Assembly: GCA_046049675.1 (NCBI GenBank) | Contig: JBJORA010000040.1 | Location: 1 to 50,100 of the forward strand | From: CAIXQW01 sp046049675 | Lineage (GTDB): Bacteria > Bacteroidota > Bacteroidia > Chitinophagales > Chitinophagaceae | Direction: 5' to 3' | DNA: 50,100 nt | Shown: positions 24,893-33,800 of the stretch, piece by piece | Numbering within the stretch: the first letter of the stretch is position 1 | Layout of the letters: every line of letters starts with the position of its first letter | Made by a program: the position numbers and the translations under genes | Notes under the pieces: model-generated | What the model was told of the DNA's origin: nothing | The model's database searches: none | The model's input: the letters and a program-made list of their open reading frames with translations, nothing else

Positions 24893-26151
24893 TTAATAAA
24901 AATAATATCGTAGCCTTTGTGGCTTTTGCGTACAAGCAAAGGCGTGGTCAAGATGCGCCAGCAGAATTACTGCAAAAGTGGCGCAACCTCAGCGACGACG
25001 AAGTGCAATTGCATTTGCAAGGTTTGTTTAATACATGGCAATTTACGCCAGAGCAAGCCAATGCATTAAAACAACAATTTTTAGCGCAACAAACTGTGGT
25101 GGCTGCGCCCGCAGATAAAACCAAAGTTGCCACAAAACCTACGCCGCCCCCGCAAGCTACAGTGCTAAAAGTGCGAGGCAATAACAAGTGGCTCGGTCGC
25201 ATTGCAGCATTGGTAGTGCTAGTGCCATTGGTTTATGTTGCAGTAAGGTGGTTTCAATATCAAGCCTTAAAACCGGTGTTTGCAATCACAGATAATATTG
25301 CAGTACGCAACGAAGCAACACAACAAGTGTATCGCATGGACCTAAAGCCGCCGGCAGAAACGCGCGGAGTAGCAAGTGTGCAAAGTATGAAGGCCCTTGA
25401 TAACGAGGTGTATGAACGTGCTATTGATAGTACAGGTAAAATGAAGCAGCATCGTGCTGTAATACTGCCAGATGTGAGCTTTACCGACTACTTAATGAAT
25501 CACTACGAAAAGCTTTACGTCAATGCTAACTTGGTGGTTGATGATCGTGCAGAATTTAATAAATACAGCAGCGCATTTAAGGGACTGAGTTATGAAGAAG
25601 CTTATGTGATAGAATTAAAATATAGAAAAGTAATTGTAAAATGCTTGCAGATGGATCATAGCATGGACGATTTGTATATTACTACAAGTTGCATGAGCAC
25701 CAATAAAGCAAAAGGCCTGCAATATTTTGCAATGCAAGAACTAAAGAAAGATGCTGTGTACGGTGTAATCGCCAAAATGAATGATGGCAACTACTATAAG
25801 TTTATAGGCGATTTGCGCGCCAATAGCTACACACGTCCTGTAAAAATTGGATACAATGCTAAGCCAACCAGTGAAGACGAATTTCTAAAAGGCGATTTGT
25901 TATTTAAAGTGCAACCCAATAAAGTAAGCCTCTATACCTGCGATGGCAAACCAATGAACTACAAAAGTGTGCCCGACTCATACAATTGCGTTTCTCACTT
26001 CGAAAAAGTAGAAATTGCACCTAAGCCACAAACCGACAATATTGTTGATGACATCAGCGAGCTAGGTAAAAGCTTATTGGATAAGGCTGCAAGCCAAATA
26101 GCAGAAGGTATGAGTGAAATGATTGCTCCTGTAGATACGCCGGTAAACTAA
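24889..26151 (+). CDS. Single-pass membrane protein of the SEDS-PBP operon
   Basis: A 420-residue protein of unknown family. Residues 1-~60 form a small helical cytoplasmic domain (NLSDDEVQLHLQGLFNTWQFTPEQANALKQQF), followed by a Pro/Thr-rich linker, one membrane helix at ~104-122 (GRIAALVVLVPLVYVAVRWF) and a ~295-residue periplasmic part. The first periplasmic segment (KPVFAITDNIAVRNEATQQVYRMDL) looks like an SH3-type strand pattern, and the end is a likely amphipathic helix (DDISELGKSLLDKAASQIAEGM). Four Cys are in the periplasmic part. It overlaps the previous gene by 4 nt and is the last tightly coupled member of the operon. It could link the ATPase side to the wall side. Confidence 0.72.
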   Translation: MINKNNIVAFVAFAYKQRRGQDAPAELLQKWRNLSDDEVQLHLQGLFNTWQFTPEQANALKQQFLAQQTVVAAPADKTKVATKPTPPPQATVLKVRGNNKWLGRIAALVVLVPLVYVAVRWFQYQALKPVFAITDNIAVRNEATQQVYRMDLKPPAETRGVASVQSMKALDNEVYERAIDSTGKMKQHRAVILPDVSFTDYLMNHYEKLYVNANLVVDDRAEFNKYSSAFKGLSYEEAYVIELKYRKVIVKCLQMDHSMDDLYITTSCMSTNKAKGLQYFAMQELKKDAVYGVIAKMNDGNYYKFIGDLRANSYTRPVKIGYNAKPTSEDEFLKGDLLFKVQPNKVSLYTCDGKPMNYKSVPDSYNCVSHFEKVEIAPKPQTDNIVDDISELGKSLLDKAASQIAEGMSEMIAPVDTPVN

Positions 26152-26172
26152 CTTGTTTTAATTTTAGTTACT

Positions 26173-26682
26173 ATGAAACTCTTACTAGGTGCGTTTACCA
26201 TTGGTCTAATTATACTTGGTACAATATGCAGTGTACTGTTGTTAGAAGTTGCTAACTTAACGCTAGTAAGTGGGCAGCTTTTAATGCTATGTTATGTTTG
26301 TGTTGGCATAATTGTTACATTTCTGCTTCGTTGGCTTCTAGGTTCCAAGTTTACCTTACAATTAAAGCGCATAGCTATTGCAGGTAAATACCTGCTAGGT
26401 ATTATTGTTTTTGGAGGACTATTTACATATAGCTTTTTATTTTTCAATCAGTACAAAGTGAATAAAGTATGCCTAACAGAAACCTCAAATGTGCTTTCAG
26501 TTGGCTATGAAAAACTAAGAAAGGGTAAAACAATAACTTTTGCAATACTAAAGGTTCGCGAATTTGAAAAGAAAATGTATCTAGCTGATAGTATTCCAAT
26601 AGACAAAATTCAGCGTATTGATGTGACAATTTGTGAAGGTCGTTTTGGAATTCCTTTTATTGCCGATAAGCAGATTTTTTGA
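26173..26682 (+). CDS. Small membrane protein of unknown function
   Basis: A 169-residue protein with three likely membrane helices (~4-25, ~34-54, ~70-92) and a C-terminal soluble part of ~75 residues. I recognise no family. It begins 21 nt after the preceding operon in the same orientation but is not overlapped, is more AT-rich, and its end abuts a truncated gene, so it may belong to the following accessory patch instead. A real gene is likely from length and topology, but no homology supports it. Confidence 0.55.
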   Translation: MKLLLGAFTIGLIILGTICSVLLLEVANLTLVSGQLLMLCYVCVGIIVTFLLRWLLGSKFTLQLKRIAIAGKYLLGIIVFGGLFTYSFLFFNQYKVNKVCLTETSNVLSVGYEKLRKGKTITFAILKVREFEKKMYLADSIPIDKIQRIDVTICEGRFGIPFIADKQIF

Positions 26683-26858
26683 ACAAAGCCAATATTGCGT
26701 TGAAAGAAGCAAATGAACTGTGTTATTGGCTTGAGTTGCTACAAGAAACCAACTATATCACCAAAGCAGAATTTAAATCTATACACACTGACGGCGTAGA
26801 AATGATAAAGCTCTTAACCGCAATTGTAAAAACCACCAAAGCAAAATTAAAGCGATAA
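26679..26858 (+). pseudogene. Truncated four-helix bundle protein (S23/TIGR02436 type), 3' part
   Basis: In frame from TTG at 26679 to TAA at 26856-26858 the sequence reads NKANIALKEANELCYWLELL...TKAEFKSIHTDGVEMIKLLTAIVKTT, which is the C-terminal half of the four-helix bundle proteins related to the 23S rRNA intervening-sequence protein. A complete gene has ~120 residues; only ~59 remain and an in-frame stop at 26667-26669 precedes it. It overlaps the end of the membrane-protein gene by 4 nt in another frame. It is probably a remnant left by a deletion or insertion. Confidence 0.65.
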
Positions 26859-27263
26859 GTTTTAAGTACTACAATACAATCTCATGTGTCACAGATGCTC
26901 GTGGGCTGTCAGACTTAATTGCACATGCTTTGACATTGCTTGCAAATGGTACAGCAAGCATTGCCCACAAAACGCGTTTTGGCAACGCCCCGTTTTTGTA
27001 GACTGCCAAGATTCGGTACTGGAAAATTATGAAACGTGGTATTGTACTTATAGCAAGGGCTGTGGCGCAAAGAAAAGGTACACGAAAGACCATTGCTGGT
27101 AGTAAAGAACCACACCTCATCCGTTGCAGAAAAATCGCCGATACACATAATTTTAGTAACTTGCAAGAAGGGCGTCCACGCTAGCATGCACTAATTGATA
27201 AACGTCGGAAAATAAACTGTACATTTCTTTGTGCCTAACAAGAAATTATTAAGTAGTACTAAA
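26859..27263. other. Intergenic stretch without recognisable gene
   Basis: About 400 bp between the truncated four-helix gene and the SUKH gene. Short open frames on both strands have no recognisable domain; one on the plus strand (26884-27102) is cysteine-rich but does not match a zinc-ribbon pattern I know. It may be decayed coding DNA. A weak TTTCTTTG element at 27225-27232 could be the promoter of the SUKH gene. Confidence 0.4.
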
Positions 27264-28193
27264 ATGAAATCAATAAATGAAATAATTAAACATCATCTTT
27301 CCTGTACTTTTCAAGATGAGGATGGCGACGATTTAAGTATCATACTAAATCAACCATTACAGGCTTCAGCAATCGACTTGTATGAGAAAACTAAAGGCTA
27401 CAAGCTGCCGCCCACGCTGCGCGAATTATTGCTGTATACAAATGGTCTTACTTTGTTTAGTGTAGATATTTTAGCCTTAAAGTACATGCAGTACTATAGA
27501 TCTGCTTGTATTTTAGCGATGCACGAATGGGGTAATGGTGATTTTACGTGTGTATCACTTGGTGGCGATTATCCAGCAGGTGCAGTGCTGTTTATGGAGC
27601 ATAGCGAGGATAACCTTACTTTGATTCATAGTAGTATAGAAGAATGGGTGCTGCATGTAATACAACAAGTTGAGCAGCTAGGGGTTTATCAGCACCCAAT
27701 GGATAGTGAGCAAGGCGAAGTTATAGCCGAATCTGATATAATTGATCCTTCAAATACAAATGAAGAACTAAATATTGCTGCAGACGCTATTTCACTTTCA
27801 TCAATTTTAGCCTTAATGGACAACCCTATTTTGCAAAAGTTGGAATCGGAGATTGCTACCGCAATTGGTGCAAAGATTAGTTTTGAAATTAGGTTAAGGA
27901 TCGCTGAGCTAGAACAAAAACAAGTGGCTCTTTCTAAGATCCCTATTGAACAGATTGTCGAGTACACTACAAATTTTCAGAATGAGATTTTAGATTTTAG
28001 CAAAAGATTTCTAGGCAATAAGCCAAATAGCGTTCTTTCTGGTGGCTTTAGCATTCGCTTTAGTATTTATTTGCTTTACTTAAGAAAAGCTGACAGCACT
28101 GGATTGCAGACTTATTTGAAAAGGCTACAGATGCCAGGTGTTACAAAGTTTGTTAAGGAGCTCCAAGCCATATACAACGCTATACAGTGCTAG
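27264..28193 (+). CDS. SMI1/KNR4 (SUKH) family protein
   Basis: A 309-residue cytoplasmic protein (ATG at 27264; a GTG at 27231 would add 11 residues and overlap a weak promoter element). Residues ~25-140 form a SUKH domain: YEKTKGYKLPPTLRELLLYTNGL, then MHEWGNGDFTCVSL and the phrase LIHSSIEEWVLHVIQ. The remaining ~160 residues are an acidic, helical extension I do not recognise. SUKH proteins are common immunity proteins against secreted polymorphic or contact-dependent toxins, but also occur as orphan regulators. No toxin gene is visible nearby, so it may be an orphan immunity gene. It converges with the Ig-like lipoprotein gene. Confidence 0.78.
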   Translation: MKSINEIIKHHLSCTFQDEDGDDLSIILNQPLQASAIDLYEKTKGYKLPPTLRELLLYTNGLTLFSVDILALKYMQYYRSACILAMHEWGNGDFTCVSLGGDYPAGAVLFMEHSEDNLTLIHSSIEEWVLHVIQQVEQLGVYQHPMDSEQGEVIAESDIIDPSNTNEELNIAADAISLSSILALMDNPILQKLESEIATAIGAKISFEIRLRIAELEQKQVALSKIPIEQIVEYTTNFQNEILDFSKRFLGNKPNSVLSGGFSIRFSIYLLYLRKADSTGLQTYLKRLQMPGVTKFVKELQAIYNAIQC

Positions 28194-28255
28194 CGTAATT
28201 TCCAAGAAATATCTAGCACCTCCATTCTCCATTTTCAATTTTCCATTAAAAAAAA

Positions 28256-29623
28256 CTACTCCCTAAACTTCACCACATTATCCCAATTCGCCTTAATAAC
28301 GATGTCTGTTTTGCGGCGCTCTACATACTCAGCTTGTTGCTTGCCGCCAAAGTAGCTGCCGTTATCCCAAACGTCGTTGCCATTAGTATCGTGTATCAGC
28401 ACGAGTTGATAGTTGCCTGGATTGAGCATAGGAAATTTTACCACATTATTGCGTACAGCAATGCTGTTCAGTTTTTTATCGCCTTGGTAGAGGACTAGAA
28501 TTTTATTTACAGTGCTACTATCGTTGACGTTTACTTGCAGGCTGCCGAAATCGCTTTGCTTTTTTGTGCGAAAGCTAAATTTTGCACCTTTTATTTTGCT
28601 CGTATCAACAGCAAAAGAATCTAAGAGTTGCAATTGATACACAGTATCTTGAATCCAATCAAAATTCATGCGTACCATATTGGCTGCACTGTCGTATTGT
28701 ACAATGCCCGTTTCGTCTAGCAAACCATCTGCGCCATACAAACGAATTTTACTGAGGTCAATATATTTCAAGGGTTGCTTAAATACGATTTCTAAGTTTT
28801 GGGTGATATCAAAGCTGCGTTTTTTTATGTCAGCAGTATCTACATTAATATTAATACGCTCCTTTGCACGGGCACCGCTTGCTGCTTTCGCAGTATCTGG
28901 CACTTGACTAATACTACGAATCACAATTGGTGATTTCAAGTTGGCGGTAGGCAAAACTGTACTGGGTAAAAATCCAATACGCTCGGTAGGCATGTCTAGC
29001 AGATAATTATAGTTTTTATCGCCAATGGTGTATAAATAAAATTCTCTATTGGGTAAGTTCTTAAATACAAACTTGCCTCCACCATCTACCTTAATTGCAT
29101 ACATAGGCTTAGTGCGCACAATATCGCTATCGCTTGTAATATTGGTGTACAAGCAAACCCATGCGCTTGTATCGGGCTTGGCATTATGCGCTTGCAAAAC
29201 TTCCCCACTTAGTGTCAAGCTGTCTAAGCTCTCGCCTGTGCTAAAGCAAAAACTTACGTCTTGCATCGCATTGCCTTCATTAATATCTGTAATCGTATTG
29301 CCAAAACTTATTCTGTAAGTCGTATTCGGCTCAAGCATCGTATCGTCAAGTTCTACCTCAAAACCGCGCTTTGTTGCACGTACATTTGGCTTGCCCTTCA
29401 AAAAAGGTGTGGAACTCACTGCAACTTTGCTGGCAACAATTTTCTCGTCAAAGTCAAACTGTATTTTACCACCTTTAAAATTGCGTGCGCTATCAGCAAG
29501 GCTTCTACTCGCAATTGTAGGCGGCGTCGCATCGCTAGGGCCACCCGTTGGCGCCATCACATTGGCACAACTCGCCAAGAGTAGCACAAATAGTGCTAGT
29601 AATATGTGCTGTAGTTTTTGCAC
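28256..29623 (-). CDS. Ig-like (Big_5/SbsA type) domain lipoprotein
   Basis: A 455-residue lipoprotein typical of Bacteroidota. The start is taken as GTG at 29621-29623 because TATCTTTG lies at 29629-29636, and because this puts a short lipoprotein signal (lipid Cys19 in LLASC) at the N terminus; upstream ATG codons would put ~26 residues in front of it and lie upstream of the promoter. After the Cys comes MAPTGGPSDATPPTI, then a Big_5 Ig-like domain (~27-125; FDFDEKIV, LEPNTTYRISFGNTITDINEGN), followed by further beta-rich segments to the C terminus. Probably surface or periplasmic; no catalytic motif is present. Confidence 0.85.
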   Translation of the reverse strand: MQKLQHILLALFVLLLASCANVMAPTGGPSDATPPTIASRSLADSARNFKGGKIQFDFDEKIVASKVAVSSTPFLKGKPNVRATKRGFEVELDDTMLEPNTTYRISFGNTITDINEGNAMQDVSFCFSTGESLDSLTLSGEVLQAHNAKPDTSAWVCLYTNITSDSDIVRTKPMYAIKVDGGGKFVFKNLPNREFYLYTIGDKNYNYLLDMPTERIGFLPSTVLPTANLKSPIVIRSISQVPDTAKAASGARAKERININVDTADIKKRSFDITQNLEIVFKQPLKYIDLSKIRLYGADGLLDETGIVQYDSAANMVRMNFDWIQDTVYQLQLLDSFAVDTSKIKGAKFSFRTKKQSDFGSLQVNVNDSSTVNKILVLYQGDKKLNSIAVRNNVVKFPMLNPGNYQLVLIHDTNGNDVWDNGSYFGGKQQAEYVERRKTDIVIKANWDNVVKFRE

Positions 29624-29628
29624 TCGGG

Positions 29629-29636
29629 CAAAGATA
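29629..29636 (-). promoter_or_regulatory. Promoter -7 element (TATCTTTG) of the Ig-like lipoprotein gene
   Basis: Reads TATCTTTG on the minus strand, ending 5 nt before a GTG start. It is divergent from the ruvB promoter 80 bp away. Confidence 0.65.
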
Positions 29637-29716
29637 GTTGCTGCAAGGCATGGCATCGGCTTTTCACAATGTTTTAAACCATTATTATACATCCAAGCCA
29701 TGCCGCTTTTATTTTC

Positions 29717-29724
29717 TACCTTTA
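29717..29724 (+). promoter_or_regulatory. Probable promoter -7 element (TACCTTTA) of ruvB
   Basis: TACCTTTA differs from TAnnTTTG only in the last base and ends 6 nt before the ATG at 29731. Confidence 0.55.
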
Positions 29725-29730
29725 CAGCGC

Positions 29731-30762
29731 ATGTCTAACGCCAATTTGCGCCCCGATAGCGACAACCCAGCAGTTGATCGCGAGTTCGAGAATAGCATCC
29801 GCCCCGGTAGCTTAGAAGATTTTAGTGGACAACCGCAAGCTATTGAAAACATCAAAATTTTTATCAAGGCAGCCAATATGCGTGGCGATAGCCTCGACCA
29901 TACTTTGTTTCATGGCCCTCCAGGTTTAGGTAAAACCACCTTGAGTCGCATTATTGCCAACGAACTAGGTGTAAGCATAAAAGAAACAAGCGGCCCCGTT
30001 ATAGAAAAACCTGCCGACCTCGCAGGCTTACTCACCAGCTTGCAACCACGTGACGTATTGTTTATCGATGAAATTCATCGCCTAAGCACAGTAGTAGAGG
30101 AGTACCTCTACAGCGCAATGGAGGATTTTAAAATAGACATCATGATAGACAGCGGCCCCAATGCACGCTCTATTCAAATTAACTTAAATCCATTTACGCT
30201 CGTTGGTGCTACTACACGCAGTGGTTTGCTAACCGCGCCAATGCTAAGTAGGTTTGGCATCAAAACACGCCTCGAGTATTATCCTAAAGATGTATTGCAA
30301 CGCATAGTATTACGTAGTGCAGGTTTGCTTAATGTAAAATGTACGAGCGATGCTGCGATGGAAATTGCTGGACGTAGCAGAGGCACGCCGCGCATTGCCA
30401 ACGGATTGTTGCGCCGTATGCGCGACTTCGCGCAAGTACTTGGAGATGGTATCATCAACATGGATATCGCTGAGCACGGTTTAAGGGCTTTGCACGTTGA
30501 CATGTATGGCTTAGATGAAATGGACAATAAAATTCTTACCACGCTGATAGATAAGTTCAAAGGCGGACCAGTTGGTATCAATAATATTGCCACAAGTGTG
30601 GGCGAGGAAGCAGGTACGATAGAAGAAGTGTACGAACCTTTCTTAATTCAAGAAGGATTTTTATTGCGCACACCGCGAGGCCGCGAAGCAACAGACAGAG
30701 CTTATAAACACTTAGGTAGAGAGCGCAAGGGTGGGGCTACGCCTGATTTGTTTGCACAGTAG
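29731..30762 (+). CDS. ruvB: Holliday junction branch migration helicase RuvB
   Basis: A 343-residue AAA+ ATPase, the motor of the RuvABC complex that moves Holliday junctions during recombinational repair. The Walker A motif is GPPGLGKTT (62-70) and Walker B is LFIDEIH. The segment following has the RuvB phrase TRSGLLTAPMLSRFGI with the arginine finger region, and the C-terminal winged helix ends LIQEGFLLRTPRGREATDRAYKHLG. The start at 29731 gives the usual family length; reading further upstream would add 31 unconserved residues that cross the promoter. ruvA and ruvC are not nearby. Confidence 0.97.
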   Translation: MSNANLRPDSDNPAVDREFENSIRPGSLEDFSGQPQAIENIKIFIKAANMRGDSLDHTLFHGPPGLGKTTLSRIIANELGVSIKETSGPVIEKPADLAGLLTSLQPRDVLFIDEIHRLSTVVEEYLYSAMEDFKIDIMIDSGPNARSIQINLNPFTLVGATTRSGLLTAPMLSRFGIKTRLEYYPKDVLQRIVLRSAGLLNVKCTSDAAMEIAGRSRGTPRIANGLLRRMRDFAQVLGDGIINMDIAEHGLRALHVDMYGLDEMDNKILTTLIDKFKGGPVGINNIATSVGEEAGTIEEVYEPFLIQEGFLLRTPRGREATDRAYKHLGRERKGGATPDLFAQ

Positions 30763-30801
30763 CACGCTTCATAATCACCGTTTTTTTAGGCTTAGCGAGC
30801 T

Positions 30802-30809
30802 TATATTTG
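30802..30809 (+). promoter_or_regulatory. Promoter -7 element (TATATTTG) of the M1 peptidase gene
   Basis: TATATTTG ends 8 nt before the ATG at 30818, and it lies inside the longer reading frame that opens in ruvB. Confidence 0.68.
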
Positions 30810-30817
30810 TAGCCATT

Positions 30818-33800
30818 ATGCGCATAGCACTTGTTTTTATTGCATTATTTACTACAGCATCACTCTTTGCTCAAAGCAGCTATCAACGCGAAAGCCGCAG
30901 TTGGCACAATCGCAAACCTAATGCCGCTTATTGGCAGCAAGATGTTCACTACAAAATAGATGCCCGCATCGACGAAGGCGAACATTTGATTGATGCTACA
31001 GAGGAACTAAGCTATACCAACAATAGTCCAGACGAATTGGCATTTGTGTATTTTCATATCTATCAAAATGCCTTTATTAAAGGCAGTTATTTAGAGCAAC
31101 TATATCAGGCTAATAAAGTACTTACCTATCACGGCAAACGCACTGGCGAAGGTATGGGCACCGTTGTAGAAAGTGTACAAAGCAATGGCGCTCCACTAAA
31201 AACAGAGTTGGATAATACCATACTTAAAGTTTACTTGCCACAGCCATTAAAACCTGGTGCAACAACTACATTTACAATCAAGTTCAAAACCTATTGGGAT
31301 AACGCTAGCATTCGCCGTCGTATGGCTGCTTACAATGCTTATGGCTTTGCACATTACAATGGCGTACATTGGTATCCACGTATTAGCGTTTACGACAAAA
31401 AGAAAGGCTGGGATACCGACCAACATCTCAATAAAGAATTGTACGGCGACTATGGAATTTTTGAAGTTAACCTCAACTTTCCGAGTAACTACATTGTAGA
31501 AGCTACTGGCCAATTGCAAAATATGCAAGAAGTAATGCCGCCGGATTTGTATCAAAAATTGCAAATCAAAAATTTTGCCAATAAACCATGGGGCGAAAAA
31601 CCAAGTGAAATTATTCCGTACAAAAAAGGTGAACGCAAAACATGGCGCTATCGTGGTGTAAACGTGCACGACTTTGCGTTTACTGCCGACCCAAGTTATC
31701 GCATTAGTTACGATACAGTTTATGGTGTGCAATGTGTGGCTATCGTACAAGAATCGCATGCTAGTCGTTGGCAAAATGCAAGTGAGTACGTTACTAAAAT
31801 TATCAAAACCTTTAGCGACGATTTTGGCATGTACGAATACCCAAAAATCGTAGCAGCAGATGCCAACGATGGTATGGAGTATCCAATGATTACATTAGAT
31901 GGCGGCGGCGACCCAGACTACCGCGGTTTATTGGTACACGAAATTGGCCACAATTGGTTTTACGGTATGATAGGAAATAACGAAACCTATCGTGCAGCAT
32001 TAGACGAAGGCTTTACGCAATTCCTTACTGGTTGGGGCTTGCGTCGTATAGATGGCAATGTAGAAATAGCTACGCCAGATAGCCGCAAATATGTAGAAAA
32101 GCATAGACATAAAATGGAAGTGCTCGACGATAATTTTATGACGCGTTATACAAGCGAGGCTTTGCGTGGCGACGATAAAATGCTTAACACACATAGCAAT
32201 GATTTTAATAGTGCCATCGCTCACGAAAATGGGTATAGCAATGTGTATTTCAAAACTGCTACCATGCTCAACAATTTGCAGTATGTGCTTGGCGATAGTT
32301 TGTTTTTAAGTGCTATGCAACACTATGTAGAAAAATGGAAATTCGCTCATCCATATTTTGAGGATTTTAGAGAAGCCATTATCGAACATACACATGTAGA
32401 TTTAAACTGGTTTTTTGACCAATGGTTGGAAACAACAAAAACCATCGACTACGAAGTAACAAATGTGCGCAAAAGTACAACTAGCAAAGGCGCACAAACA
32501 GTAACGCTTACACGCAGTGGCGAAATGCAAATGCCAATTGATTTGACGATTACTGCAAAAAATGGTAGTCAATACAGCTATCATATTCCAAACACAAACA
32601 CGTTTACTAAGCGTACCGATGCAACAGTATTACCACATTGGTACGGCTGGCATATTCTAAATCCTACGTATAGTTTTGATGTACAAATTCCTTCAGGTAT
32701 TAAGTATGTACATATCGACACTAGCGCTCGCTTAGCGGATGTTGATTTAGCAAATAATGCATTTGCAACGGGCTTCCGTCGTAATCCAAATACTCGCAGC
32801 GAATTCGACTATGGTTTGCGCAACCCGCCTAACCGCAGACAAGAAGTAACATTTTGGCGTCCTGATGTTTGGTGGAATCCAATTGACGGTGCTAAGCTTG
32901 GCTTGCACGCCGAAAGTAGCTATCTCAATACACGTCGTAAGTTCGATGCTAGCGTGTGGTTCAATACTCACCTGGGTGTCAATAGTGCGCGCACAGCCGA
33001 AGGTTTAGGTACTTATACGAATACAAATATTATAGACTACACATTCACCTACGAAACACCAATCACTAAGCTTAGTAAAAAACTAAACGTTGGTATGCAC
33101 TTCCGCAATATTGACCAAGTTAATAAAAACAGCATCTACTTTACATGGACGCCTAATGCCAAGCATGCTATTCGTTTAGAGGCTACTAACTTGCATCGTG
33201 GTTATCGTCAAAGTTTTGCCAACTACGAAGACGAGTGGAGTAGTTATTTTGGCTCTGCGTTAGATACCATCAACTACATGAACAATTTTGTGCAGCTAAG
33301 TTGGAATACTACCGTACGCAACTTACGCAGTACAAACACCATTAGAACAGCTGCACGCACAAGTGTACCTGCCTTTGGCGGACCAAGTTACAAAGGCTTT
33401 GACTACGCTTACTTACAAGCAGAATTAATACAACGTCGAGCCATAAAGAAATTTGATTTGAGTTGGCGCTTATTTGCACGCAGTGGTTTTGGCAGCAATG
33501 TGCCAAATGAAAGCGCGCTATACTTAGCTGGTGGCAATGGCGAAGAAGCCGTTGAAAATAAATATACACGCACAGCCTATGTAAGCAGTGCTACCTACAA
33601 TCAAACGCAGCTTAATAATTTTAGCAACTTACACATTGGAGGCGGCTTAAACTTACGCGGCTATACTGGCTACTTTGCAGTTGACGCAGATAGCGCTGGC
33701 AGCCTTTACACAGCTTACAAAGGCAATTCTGGCGCAGCACTTAATGCCGAGTTAGAGTTTGATAAATACATCAAATTCCGACCAAAGTTTACACGCAATT

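Noticed and set aside
26884..27102. Cys-rich 72-residue frame, possible zinc ribbon or transposase fragment
   Set aside because: Cys spacing fits no pattern I recognise; no inverted repeats around it.
29650..29701. Upstream ATG starts for the Ig-like lipoprotein
   Set aside because: They lie upstream of a promoter element and would put extra residues before the lipoprotein signal.
31247..31774. 175-residue frame opposite the M1 peptidase gene
   Set aside because: Shadow of a strongly supported gene, with no domain or signal of its own.
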